Source: SIG220 sp045615545
Lineage (GTDB): Bacteria > Bacillota_I > Bacilli_A > RFN20 > CAG-826
Direction of reading: 5' to 3'
Assembly: GCA_045615545.1 (NCBI GenBank)
Contig: JAZLFA010000032.1
Coordinates: forward strand, 1-53,883
Length of the DNA stretch: 53,883 nt
Every line of letters starts with the position of its first letter. The first letter of the stretch is position 1. Below, one piece after another: positions 7,113 through 14,507 of the stretch. The notes beneath the pieces are model-generated. The model had not been told where the DNA came from, made no database searches, and worked only from the letters and a program-made list of their open reading frames with translations. The position numbers and the translations under genes were made by a program.

Positions 7113-8441
7113 TTATTTACCTGAAGGAATATTCCCACCAGTGACATTCGCGTTTCTATTAACCTTAGTCCACTTAGGTTTAGAGAATATACCAATCGTA
7201 ATAGTGATAACGTAAACGATTGAAAATACTGGGAATAATAATATTCCAGATATTAATTCTCTTCTAGTTTTCGCTCCCATCTTCTTATAGTCAGATATAA
7301 CTAGTAAAGAAGATTGTAAGATACCACAGAACACAAATAACGCTCCTATTGCGATTGCGATAACAATAGAGGTACATGTTACCCAGTCTCCACCAGTAAT
7401 ACCAAAGGCATTAAAGGTATGAATTCCTGGGAACATCCAGTGATAAATATATCCGTATATATAATATCCTGGTAACCATAAACAAAGAATTGGACAGATT
7501 GGAATAAAGATATAAGTTAGCCAGTTCTCTAAGAAAGAGAAGTTAAGTCTTATAAAGGTGTAAAACCAGAGCTTAGGCGTGTATTTAAAGAAGAGTCGAG
7601 TATTTCCCGCACCTAGGCGCTTATTACGCGCTAGCGTGTCTTTAAACGTGCTTGGAAGGTCTTCATACACTACTGCATCTTCAACAAAGTGACAACGATA
7701 TCCTTCAAACATACGTTTAAAGTTAAATTCTGTATCCTCGCACATCGTGGTAGTGTCATATCCACCGATGTTTTTAATAATCTCATAAGCAGTTAAACTT
7801 CCAGGTCCATTTACATGCGCGTCTAAATGTAATCTTTCTCTACATCTAGAAGAACATCTCGAATCAAAGATGTAATATAAACCACAAGCTTTAGTAAAAC
7901 TTGATTGTGTCATATTTAATGCAGACTCATATGGTCTAGCAATCTTAGCTCCACTATTATAGGCATCATTCATCAGTGAGAAGAATTCGGGATTAATATG
8001 GTTATCAGCGTCAAGTCTAATAATAAAGTCATATTCAATTCCTTCTTTTAAAAGAAGTTCGAAAGCATACTTAAGTGCGTATCCCACGATATGATGTTTT
8101 GGATTATCGTCAGTATGAACATATACTTTAGCGCCCGCTTTTCTTGCAAGCTCAGCAGTATTATCAGTACAGTTATCCGCGACTACATACACATCAAACA
8201 TATCGCGAGGATATTGTTGGTTTTCTAAATCTTTAACTGTATCAAAGATAACATCTGCTTCATTATGAGCAGGTATCATAACTGCAATACGGTTTTTCTT
8301 TTCTGTTTTTGGGAATGTTTTCTTTTTAAGCCAAAATAAACACATATATAAAAGCTGTAAGAAGAAAGGTACTCCAATACAATATAAAACTACATTATTT
8401 ATTTGATCAAAAACTTGATATACAGTGTCCCACCAATTCAT
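7113..8441 (-). CDS. Membrane glycosyltransferase, family 2
   Basis: The 442-residue protein has one N-terminal membrane helix (about 15-35), a GT-A catalytic domain (about 48-290) with AVMIPAHNEA, the DxD motif in RLDADN, and the acceptor-site acid in TMCEDTEFNFKR, then RNKRLGAGN in the QxxRW position, and three or four C-terminal helices. This is the layout of processive or lipid-linked GT2 enzymes such as those that make beta-glucans, hyaluronan or poly-GlcNAc. The QxxRW motif is not intact, so processivity is uncertain. GGAGG lies 7 nt before the ATG, and a TATAAT with an extended TG (8467-8472) lies upstream. It is monocistronic. Sugar donor unknown. Confidence 0.85.
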   Translation of the reverse strand: MNWWDTVYQVFDQINNVVLYCIGVPFFLQLLYMCLFWLKKKTFPKTEKKNRIAVMIPAHNEADVIFDTVKDLENQQYPRDMFDVYVVADNCTDNTAELARKAGAKVYVHTDDNPKHHIVGYALKYAFELLLKEGIEYDFIIRLDADNHINPEFFSLMNDAYNSGAKIARPYESALNMTQSSFTKACGLYYIFDSRCSSRCRERLHLDAHVNGPGSLTAYEIIKNIGGYDTTTMCEDTEFNFKRMFEGYRCHFVEDAVVYEDLPSTFKDTLARNKRLGAGNTRLFFKYTPKLWFYTFIRLNFSFLENWLTYIFIPICPILCLWLPGYYIYGYIYHWMFPGIHTFNAFGITGGDWVTCTSIVIAIAIGALFVFCGILQSSLLVISDYKKMGAKTRRELISGILLFPVFSIVYVITITIGIFSKPKWTKVNRNANVTGGNIPSGK

Positions 8442-8501
8442 AGAACTACCTCCACTAGGCTATTTAATTATATCAATTAAACAATTGAAGTAATTATATT
8501 T

Positions 8502-8948
8502 TTATAATTTCATTATTTTTTTAATTTTCTCTTCTTTTGAAAGAATAACAATATTATTATCTTTGATAATTTCTAATATTGCCTTAATAGGAGAAACAGT
8601 GTGATAAGGAACATAGGCTTTTACCATATAAGATAAAGGCACTAATTGGAATGCTTTTTTACTAGTAATATGAAGATAGTTACATAGATAGCGATATATA
8701 TAACCACACCATCTCATAATCTCAGGATTATATATTGTTCCTTTACTATTTGTTTCTTCCTTTATACGTGCATATACATAATCATCTCCATATGGAGATA
8801 AGCGATATGTATCATCATCCATTAATTTAGAATAAAAAGAGAACATAAATCTTTTAACAAAAATAGATGAGTTCAAATGCTCAATTGCGCTTTTTTCAAA
8901 TAGTTCAGCTTGATTTTTTGCGTAATTATCTAGATTAGAAGAGTTCAT
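8502..8948 (-). CDS. Partner protein of the XRE-ART gene, possible antitoxin
   Basis: The gene encodes about 148 residues from the ATG at 8948, preceded by AAGGA; a longer frame from a TTG at 8978 is less likely. The protein is soluble with conserved-looking aromatic segments (FMFSFYSKLM, MRWCGYIYRYLCNYLHIT). I do not recognise the family. It overlaps the end of the upstream XRE-ART gene by 14 bp, so the two are translated together. By position it is a candidate antitoxin or substrate-recruiting partner. Confidence 0.6.
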   Translation of the reverse strand: MNSSNLDNYAKNQAELFEKSAIEHLNSSIFVKRFMFSFYSKLMDDDTYRLSPYGDDYVYARIKEETNSKGTIYNPEIMRWCGYIYRYLCNYLHITSKKAFQLVPLSYMVKAYVPYHTVSPIKAILEIIKDNNIVILSKEEKIKKIMKL

Positions 8949-9789
8949 CGATATATTTTCCTTTTCTACGATATTCAAGTAGCGCCATCTTCACTTGTTT
9001 AGTATATTCTTCTACTTGGGCATTCTTCACTTTAAGGTAATAGTTTTTCTCTTCTTTAGGAAGATAAAGGCATTCGATATTATTTAGTGACTTAATCGCG
9101 TCATTAGACTTAAGCACATATTGTTTTCCTAGATCCGTTAAGCTTATCGCATGTAGACAAGCTTCATCAGTAATTTCGCCTTTAATAAAACTGTTGATCA
9201 ATTCATAAACTCGATTGTCCGCGATAGGAGCGATGATATAATCTAGTTTTTCTATCTCATTAACAATATCTAATACTTGCTTAGGGATTTGTTTGCCCTC
9301 AAAAGCGCCGCGGTAATATAAAACAGCATATAACCATTCTCTTGATGAAGAAAATTCTTTGTACTTTAAATTATCCTTATTTTCAAAATAAAAAGGATAT
9401 ACACACCCACTACTAGATAAACAAATCCACATAGCCGCTTGTGTTAAATTGGTACCTAAATAAAATCCACTACCGAAATCATTAGGTTTAATAGAATGTG
9501 CATTATCTATTTCACCTTCAATAACATTTCTTGCCCCATGAAATAACAAAATGTTTCCATTTCTATTTTCTTGCAAAAAACGTGACTTAATTAAATTAAG
9601 ATCTAATCCACTTGTATAAGAAAATGAATAGATATTTTCTAGACTACAAAAAGAAGGAATTAATGTTCCGTTTTGATAACGAATCAAGTTTGCTCTAGAA
9701 ATACTTACTTTACAAGCAAGCTCTTCGTCATTTAATTCAAAATATTGTTTAATTCTTTCAATATCTTTTACAACATCAAAACTTTTCAT
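8935..9789 (-). CDS. XRE helix-turn-helix fused to a DUF3990-like ADP-ribosyltransferase fold
   Basis: The 284-residue protein begins with an XRE-type domain (residues about 10-62: DEELACKVSISRANLIRYQN). From residue 80 it reads NILLFHGARNVI (His84) and DFGSGFYLGTN (104-114), the histidine and tyrosine landmarks of DUF3990, an ADP-ribosyltransferase-like fold; a run with E and aromatic residues (FSSSREWLYAVLYY) follows. The catalytic third residue cannot be assigned with certainty. There is no ribosome-binding site: a promoter ends 6 nt before the ATG, so the mRNA should be leaderless. An inverted repeat in the promoter fits autoregulation. A toxin-antitoxin role with the overlapping partner gene is inferred. 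Confidence 0.72.
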   Translation of the reverse strand: MKSFDVVKDIERIKQYFELNDEELACKVSISRANLIRYQNGTLIPSFCSLENIYSFSYTSGLDLNLIKSRFLQENRNGNILLFHGARNVIEGEIDNAHSIKPNDFGSGFYLGTNLTQAAMWICLSSSGCVYPFYFENKDNLKYKEFSSSREWLYAVLYYRGAFEGKQIPKQVLDIVNEIEKLDYIIAPIADNRVYELINSFIKGEITDEACLHAISLTDLGKQYVLKSNDAIKSLNNIECLYLPKEEKNYYLKVKNAQVEEYTKQVKMALLEYRRKGKYIDELF

Positions 9790-9794
9790 AACTT

Positions 9795-9824
9795 GATTGT
9801 ATCATTTGCGACAATCGAGTTCAA
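9795..9824 (-). promoter_or_regulatory. Leaderless promoter with inverted repeat for the XRE-ART gene
   Basis: TTGAAC (9819-9824), 17 bp, then an extended -10 TGATACAAT (hexamer 9796-9801) ends 6 nt before the ATG. GATTGT (9795-9800) and ACAATC (9811-9816) form an inverted repeat that covers the -10 and part of the spacer, a likely site for the encoded XRE domain. Confidence 0.65.
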
Positions 9825-9857
9825 TATTTCTTATACAGTTAATTAATTTACTGCAAG

Positions 9858-9976
9858 AAAAAAAGTCCCTTATTAAGAGACTTATTCACCAATAACGCCA
9901 GCTAAGATCGTTAATCGCCCTGTACCACCTCTTTCGAGATGCGCCGTGGTCGTACGCTGCATTTCCACCCTTGGTG
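9858..9976 (-). ncRNA. Unclassified structured small RNA with own promoter and terminator
   Basis: An extended -10 (TGATATAAT on the minus strand, hexamer 9982-9987) would start RNA at about 9976. The predicted 5' end CACCAA (9971-9976) pairs with TTGGTG at 9887-9892, closing a domain of about 90 nt. Inside are a CTC-GAAA-GAG hairpin (9929-9938), enclosed by ACCAC/GTGGT, and GTAC segments on both sides. A 9-bp hairpin with G-U pairs only on the minus strand (9863-9871/9875-9883) followed by seven T is a good terminator. The domain is unusually G+C-rich for this genome. GGAA and GCAGC occur near the 5' end as in SRP RNA, but in the wrong place for the SRP apical loop, and a T-box specifier region is absent. 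I cannot name the family. Confidence 0.6.
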
Positions 9977-10012
9977 ATTTTATTATATCAAGTTTTTTTC
10001 AAACTCAATATA

Positions 10013-10390
10013 TTATTTTACATTTCGAGTAATGAATATTGTTTTAACTTTTGCAATGTGAGGATCTTTTTTATCTATTTGAACCGACATCTTAATGAAT
10101 TCATAACCCCTTTTGCTTCTAGAGACATAATAGTTATATGTGCCTTTTCTTTCCTTATCTTTTTTAAATTTACCCTCTATTACAAATAGCTCAAACAATC
10201 TTTTTAGATCGCTTTGAGATAATCTATGGTCTTTTCTTACTATATGTTCAAATCGACTTTGATTACTTCTTGCACGGTTATCATCAAGATAGATTGTTAT
10301 ATTGTGCCTAGTGTCGATTAATGGGCTTTTGACTGTTTTTATATATTCCAATAACTTGTTATCGATGCCAATGATTTTTTTCTTGCCCAT
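10013..10390 (-). CDS. Small basic hypothetical protein
   Basis: The 125-residue protein is strongly basic (MGKKKIIGIDNKLLEYIKTV). A central SRFEHIVRKDHRLSQSDLKR and a C-terminal YNYYVSRSKRGYEFIKMSVQ suggest a small alpha/beta domain; the C-terminal part recalls small RNase-fold toxins, but I cannot support that. There is no ribosome-binding site, and a -10 lies 9 nt before the ATG, so the mRNA should have almost no leader. The promoter is covered by a perfect 7-bp inverted repeat. It is monocistronic, in a toxin-rich neighbourhood. Confidence 0.6.
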   Translation of the reverse strand: MGKKKIIGIDNKLLEYIKTVKSPLIDTRHNITIYLDDNRARSNQSRFEHIVRKDHRLSQSDLKRLFELFVIEGKFKKDKERKGTYNYYVSRSKRGYEFIKMSVQIDKKDPHIAKVKTIFITRNVK

Positions 10391-10399
10391 ACAGCCATT

Positions 10400-10427
10400 A
10401 TTGTAAGGAAAATTTCACTACTTACAA
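10400..10427 (-). promoter_or_regulatory. Promoter with perfect inverted repeat for the 125-residue protein
   Basis: TTGTAA (10422-10427), 16 bp, TACAAT (10400-10405). The arms TTGTAAG and CTTACAA (10401-10407 and 10421-10427) are perfect inverted repeats that cover both promoter hexamers, as expected for an operator that blocks RNA polymerase. The rest of the 10391-10597 gap is AT-rich and shows nothing else. Confidence 0.55.
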
Positions 10428-10547
10428 CAGTTATTTTTCATAATAATTTTTATCCCTATATTTATATTTGTTTATGTTATATAACTAAATAAATAGAAAT
10501 ATTAATATAAATATTGGGATATTATTTACAAATATTTTTACTTAAAA

Positions 10548-10576
10548 GAAAAAGCCCAGAACAATCGTTCCAGGCT
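10548..10576 (-). terminator. Intrinsic terminator of the pullulanase gene
   Basis: A 10-bp stem (10553-10562 with 10567-10576) and AATC loop. Two positions pair as G-U only on the minus strand, and a T-run follows on that strand, so the terminator acts on the minus-strand transcript. Confidence 0.85.
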
Positions 10577-10597
10577 ATCACGTAAATAATTATTTAA

Positions 10598-13216
10598 CTA
10601 TTTACTAAGAATAAGTGTTTGATATGGTTTTAATGTAACTGAGCCAGCGATTACACCAGTATTTTCATTAACAGTGTCATGAATGACTCTATAACCTGTT
10701 AAATCCATAGATGTATCAGCGACTAATTTACCATTACAATAAATAATCTTGTATTCGGTATTACCATCTTTGATGGTGCTAACAATATAATTTGCAGTAT
10801 CATTTACTTCAAATGTCATATTATCAGCGGCTGCATCTTTACCATAATGAAGAGCTTTAGTAACTTGTTTAAAGTTAATTAAAGCTTTGTAGTTTTCAAA
10901 TACATCTAAGTGGTTAAGTTTACGCTCATAGTTAATTTCATTTACTTCGTAGGAAGCATTGTATGAGTTACTATTACCACCTTTGGTACGAACACATTCT
11001 TCGCCAGCAAGCATGAAGGATGTACCTTGGCTTGTAAAGACGAAGGAGTTCGCTAATACTAAGTTACCAATAATCTTTTCTTCATCAGTGATGCCACCTG
11101 CTTTCATACGATCGTATAAGCAGTAGTTATCGTGACAAGTAACATAGTTAACAGTCTTATCTGGTTCACCTAATGAATAGGTTGACTTACCAAGTAAACC
11201 TTCTTGAATTGATGAGGTATTAGCTTTACTTGGATTATCCATTGCCCAACCAGTTTCAGTTGCGGTGCTTAAGCCACCCTTAACTAAAGCATCTCTCATC
11301 TTATCGTTAAAGCAGCCATAACCAACAAAACTATTTAAGTTATCTTGCTTGGCTTGTTTATTAGCGCTTAAACCAGAAGTGCCACCTGTCCAAGGTTCAC
11401 CATAAACAGTAATATGTTCATTTACTTTTTCTTTTAAGTTTTTGCTTAATAGTTCCATTGTGTCCAAATCATGTAAACCCATAAGGTCAAATCTAAAGCC
11501 ACCAAGTTTATATTCTTTTGCCCAGAATTCTGTGCTGTCGATCATAAACTTACGGAACATTAAGTTATCACTAGCGGTTTCGTTACCACATCCACTTCCA
11601 TTATATGGAGTGTTACTTGATGTATATCTAAAGAAGTATCCAGGTAATAAGACATCAAAGTTACATCCGCTTAAACCATTAACGTGGTTATAAACAACGT
11701 CCATGATGATATTGATATTAGCGGCGTTAAATCCTTTAACAACTTCTTTAAATTCTTTAATACGTGCATATCCATCAAATGGATTGCTAGAATAACATCC
11801 TTCAAGAACATTATAGTTAAGTGGATTATAACCCCAGTTAAATTCCACATTTACTTCATCATTAGCTTGATCAAAGATTGGTAATAATTGTACCGCATTA
11901 ACACCAAGCTCTTTAATATGATCAAAACCAGTAGTGACTGTTACATCATTCTTGGTGTATTTAGTGTTTGGTTCAATTAAACCAAGGAATTTCTTAGCAT
12001 TTTTCGCTGAACCACCCCAGGTTGAACTTGAAGTAACATCGGCGACATGAGTTTCCCAAACAGTTAATTCTTTACGGTCATATGGTTTGATTGTAACTTT
12101 ATCCCAACCTTCTGGATTAGTTCTACTAAAGTCCACAATCATACCTCTTAAACCATTAACACCAGCACTCTTGGCGTATGGGTCAACGATTTCAGTATTT
12201 TTGAATTTGCTATTAGTGACTACATATGTATAGTATTTACCTTCCATATCACCATTGATGGTATGGCTCCAAACACCTTTTTCACCAATATTCATTTGAT
12301 ATTCTTGATAAGCATCATCGCCTTTAGTAGCGTCTACACTCTTAGGGGTACCGTTATTATAGATTCTAAGTTTAACTTCACTTGATAAAGGTGACCACAC
12401 TTTAAATTCTGTCGCAGCTTTAGAATAAATTGCACCAAGTTCACCGCTATAATAATACAAATTATTAAATTCTTCAGTGTTAAATAATCTATTAATATCG
12501 ACTGGAACAGTCTTTACATGATCATTTCTAACGAATGTAATTTCCATATTATAGTTTTTCGTTAGCTTCACGTTTCTTGGAAGAGTGAGACGCATGGTCT
12601 TAGGTGAGTATTCACCTTCCATCATCACATCTTTATCTTCATATAATTTATAATATTTAGCCTCTTCCGCTACTGAAACATATAACTTATTCACATCGGT
12701 GAAATAACATCCAGTAACATCATATCCACTACTAGGTTCTTCATAATATAAAACATTATTTTCAAAATGTTTGAGCCAGCAGTGATAAACATCATTTTGA
12801 TCCTTTTTAGCTAAAGAGAAATCAAATGTTAAGTCTGGTCCTTGTCCATCCCAGGAATTGAGGGCTTTATCGATTAAGCCTAATCCATCGACAAGAACAT
12901 CGCCTCCAAAGGCACTTAATGGATAAGCGGCAATCGCGCCAAACTCGTCGCTGCCGTTATAGGTGTACTCTTTACCATTATCAAGAGCTTTGTTCCACAT
13001 CCATAATGCGCGTTTAGAGTAGTTAGTGCCAGTAAAGTTATAGTGAATTTGAATACTTGGTTCATCATAACTTGGTGGGATAACTGTGCTTGTTTGGGAA
13101 GATGAACTAGAAGATTTGCTAGTTGATTCACTTCCTCCGCCTCCACCATTACATCCCACCAAAAGTGGAAGTAAAAGCGCAAATGGAACAAAAGATTTTA
13201 AGATTTTATTTTTCAT
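10598..13216 (-). CDS. pulA: Pullulanase-type GH13 lipoprotein
   Basis: The 872-residue protein starts at the ATG with AAGGAG 5 nt upstream. The lipobox LLVGC puts the lipid on Cys22, followed by a Gly/Ser-rich spacer. Residues about 53-250 contain a CBM41-like start (IQIHYNFTGTNYSKRALWMW), 262-350 a CBM48-like domain (TEFKVWSPLSSEVKLRIY), and 385-780 the GH13 barrel. FNWGYNP (459-465) is the pullulanase signature; DVVYNH (506-511), GFRFD with nucleophile D577, YGEPW with acid E607 and VTCHDN are regions I-IV. The enzyme should cut alpha-1,6 bonds of pullulan and branched starch outside the cell. It follows galM on the same strand but beyond a terminator, and has its own leader with an inverted repeat. 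Confidence 0.9.
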   Translation of the reverse strand: MKNKILKSFVPFALLLPLLVGCNGGGGGSESTSKSSSSSSQTSTVIPPSYDEPSIQIHYNFTGTNYSKRALWMWNKALDNGKEYTYNGSDEFGAIAAYPLSAFGGDVLVDGLGLIDKALNSWDGQGPDLTFDFSLAKKDQNDVYHCWLKHFENNVLYYEEPSSGYDVTGCYFTDVNKLYVSVAEEAKYYKLYEDKDVMMEGEYSPKTMRLTLPRNVKLTKNYNMEITFVRNDHVKTVPVDINRLFNTEEFNNLYYYSGELGAIYSKAATEFKVWSPLSSEVKLRIYNNGTPKSVDATKGDDAYQEYQMNIGEKGVWSHTINGDMEGKYYTYVVTNSKFKNTEIVDPYAKSAGVNGLRGMIVDFSRTNPEGWDKVTIKPYDRKELTVWETHVADVTSSSTWGGSAKNAKKFLGLIEPNTKYTKNDVTVTTGFDHIKELGVNAVQLLPIFDQANDEVNVEFNWGYNPLNYNVLEGCYSSNPFDGYARIKEFKEVVKGFNAANINIIMDVVYNHVNGLSGCNFDVLLPGYFFRYTSSNTPYNGSGCGNETASDNLMFRKFMIDSTEFWAKEYKLGGFRFDLMGLHDLDTMELLSKNLKEKVNEHITVYGEPWTGGTSGLSANKQAKQDNLNSFVGYGCFNDKMRDALVKGGLSTATETGWAMDNPSKANTSSIQEGLLGKSTYSLGEPDKTVNYVTCHDNYCLYDRMKAGGITDEEKIIGNLVLANSFVFTSQGTSFMLAGEECVRTKGGNSNSYNASYEVNEINYERKLNHLDVFENYKALINFKQVTKALHYGKDAAADNMTFEVNDTANYIVSTIKDGNTEYKIIYCNGKLVADTSMDLTGYRVIHDTVNENTGVIAGSVTLKPYQTLILSK

Positions 13217-13242
13217 ACAATCTCCTTTTTTCCTCACAAAAA

Positions 13243-13264
13243 ATACTTATGCATATTTAAGTAT
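13243..13264. promoter_or_regulatory. Inverted repeat in the pullulanase leader
   Basis: ATACTTA (13243-13249) and TAAGTAT (13258-13264) form a 7-bp inverted repeat with an 8-nt spacer, just downstream of a possible -10 (TATACT on the minus strand) and about 25 nt before the start codon. It may be an operator for a sugar-responsive repressor. Confidence 0.4.
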
Positions 13265-13308
13265 AGCTGTGCTTGTTTATACAAAAATTATATATACGAT
13301 TTTCATAA

Positions 13309-13334
13309 AATAAAAGACATGTTAATCACATGTC
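13309..13334 (-). terminator. Intrinsic terminator of galM
   Basis: GACATG (13316-13321) and CATGTC (13329-13334) form a stem whose loop contains the galM stop codon; on the minus strand TTTTATTTT follows. Confidence 0.75.
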
Positions 13335-14317
13335 CTCTCAAATACGTATTTTATCTTATGTTTATAATGTGTTTTTCTTTTAACAAATTCCGGTTCATAG
13401 TTACATGGTTCTATCGCTATACCTTTATATAAAGAATCTATTCCACCATCAAGTAAAGGCTTATCGCTATTGAAGCCATCTGAATAAATTGTTAAACCAT
13501 CAAAGTCAGTAAACATCTTCATTCTATACATCCCATAAGATAGGACAAGATTAGGCTCAATTTCTTCGCCATCCACCTTATCTAACTTAAAACGATGATC
13601 AATACCATTTATTTTTGGTCTATGTAATTCTTTATCGTTAATGATTTTACTAATCAAAGTGCTTTGACGAAAATCAAGAACACTATCAGTGACATCCTTA
13701 AGTCCAATTGGAATAAGTTCATCATCCATCTCTAACACTTGCCCCGCTTTAGCAAGAAGATGATGAGATAAAATATCTTTTTGATCAGTAAGATTAAAAT
13801 AAGTATGGTTTGTTAAACTAAAATATGTGTCTTCCTTGCAACAAGCATCAAACTCAATAATGATGTTGTTGTCATTTTTAGGAATTTTGTATGTAATAAC
13901 ATATTCACATTTACCATTAAAACCACATTCACCTTTTTTGGTGGTTAAATAAAATTTAACAATAGTGCCATTAGCTTTAGTTTCAATACCATGGGAAAAA
14001 TTTTTAAAAGCGATTGAATTAAAGCCACCGTGTAAACAATTATTACCTTCATTTTTATCTAACAATAATTCTTTATCACCAATCGTTAATTTTGCATCTT
14101 TAATTCTTCCCGCGATACGGCCAATAGTTTTTCCCATATAGGAACCGCTATGATAAAAGTCTTCAAAATCTCTTAAAGTGAGACACATTGGTTGTAAGTC
14201 TAATTTAATAGAATATATGCTTGCTCCCATAGTGGAAAAAATCACTTCTAAACCACTGTCGTTAGTAACAGAAATGAAATATACCCCATGATTAGCCTTA
14301 AATATATCTAAATTCAT
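13322..14317 (-). CDS. galM: Aldose 1-epimerase (mutarotase)
   Basis: The 331-residue protein has the GalM pattern: MGKTIGRIAGRI, EGNNCLHGGF (sugar-contacting His in LHGG), LTNHTYFNL with the catalytic His, and IAIEPCNYEPE with the catalytic Glu near the C-terminus. It interconverts alpha and beta anomers of glucose or galactose in the cytoplasm, fitting the surrounding starch and galactan genes. There is no clear ribosome-binding site; TAAAAT ends 7 nt before the ATG and could be a -10 for a leaderless mRNA. A terminator overlaps its stop codon, separating it from the pullulanase gene. Confidence 0.9.
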   Translation of the reverse strand: MNLDIFKANHGVYFISVTNDSGLEVIFSTMGASIYSIKLDLQPMCLTLRDFEDFYHSGSYMGKTIGRIAGRIKDAKLTIGDKELLLDKNEGNNCLHGGFNSIAFKNFSHGIETKANGTIVKFYLTTKKGECGFNGKCEYVITYKIPKNDNNIIIEFDACCKEDTYFSLTNHTYFNLTDQKDILSHHLLAKAGQVLEMDDELIPIGLKDVTDSVLDFRQSTLISKIINDKELHRPKINGIDHRFKLDKVDGEEIEPNLVLSYGMYRMKMFTDFDGLTIYSDGFNSDKPLLDGGIDSLYKGIAIEPCNYEPEFVKRKTHYKHKIKYVFERTCD

Positions 14318-14335
14318 ATTTAATATTTTAATACA

Positions 14336-14374
14336 TTGTTTTTAAAAACAAAATAAAACTCCCATCTTGGGAGT
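14336..14374 (-). terminator. Palindrome and terminator-like hairpin upstream of galM
   Basis: ACTCCC (14358-14363) and GGGAGT (14369-14374) form a hairpin followed on the minus strand by TTTTATTTT, then by a perfect 16-bp palindrome (14336-14351, half site TTGTTTTT). The hairpin points toward galM although no minus-strand gene lies immediately upstream; it may be an attenuator in a long galM leader, or stop antisense transcripts from the divergent region. Confidence 0.5.
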
Positions 14375-14507
14375 GAATATGTGAATTCTAAAAGTAAATT
14401 CCGATTTTATCAAAAATCCTGCATTTAATGTGAGAAATATATAACTATAAATACATTTATACAAATCTACCACAAAAGATATACAATATATTTTGAGGTC
14501 AATGCAT

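Noticed and set aside
9858..9976. SRP RNA (GGAA and GCAGC present) or T-box riboswitch (GGTGGTAC present)
   Set aside because: The SRP motif is at the 5' edge instead of the apical loop, and there is no specifier stem or downstream aminoacyl-tRNA synthetase gene.
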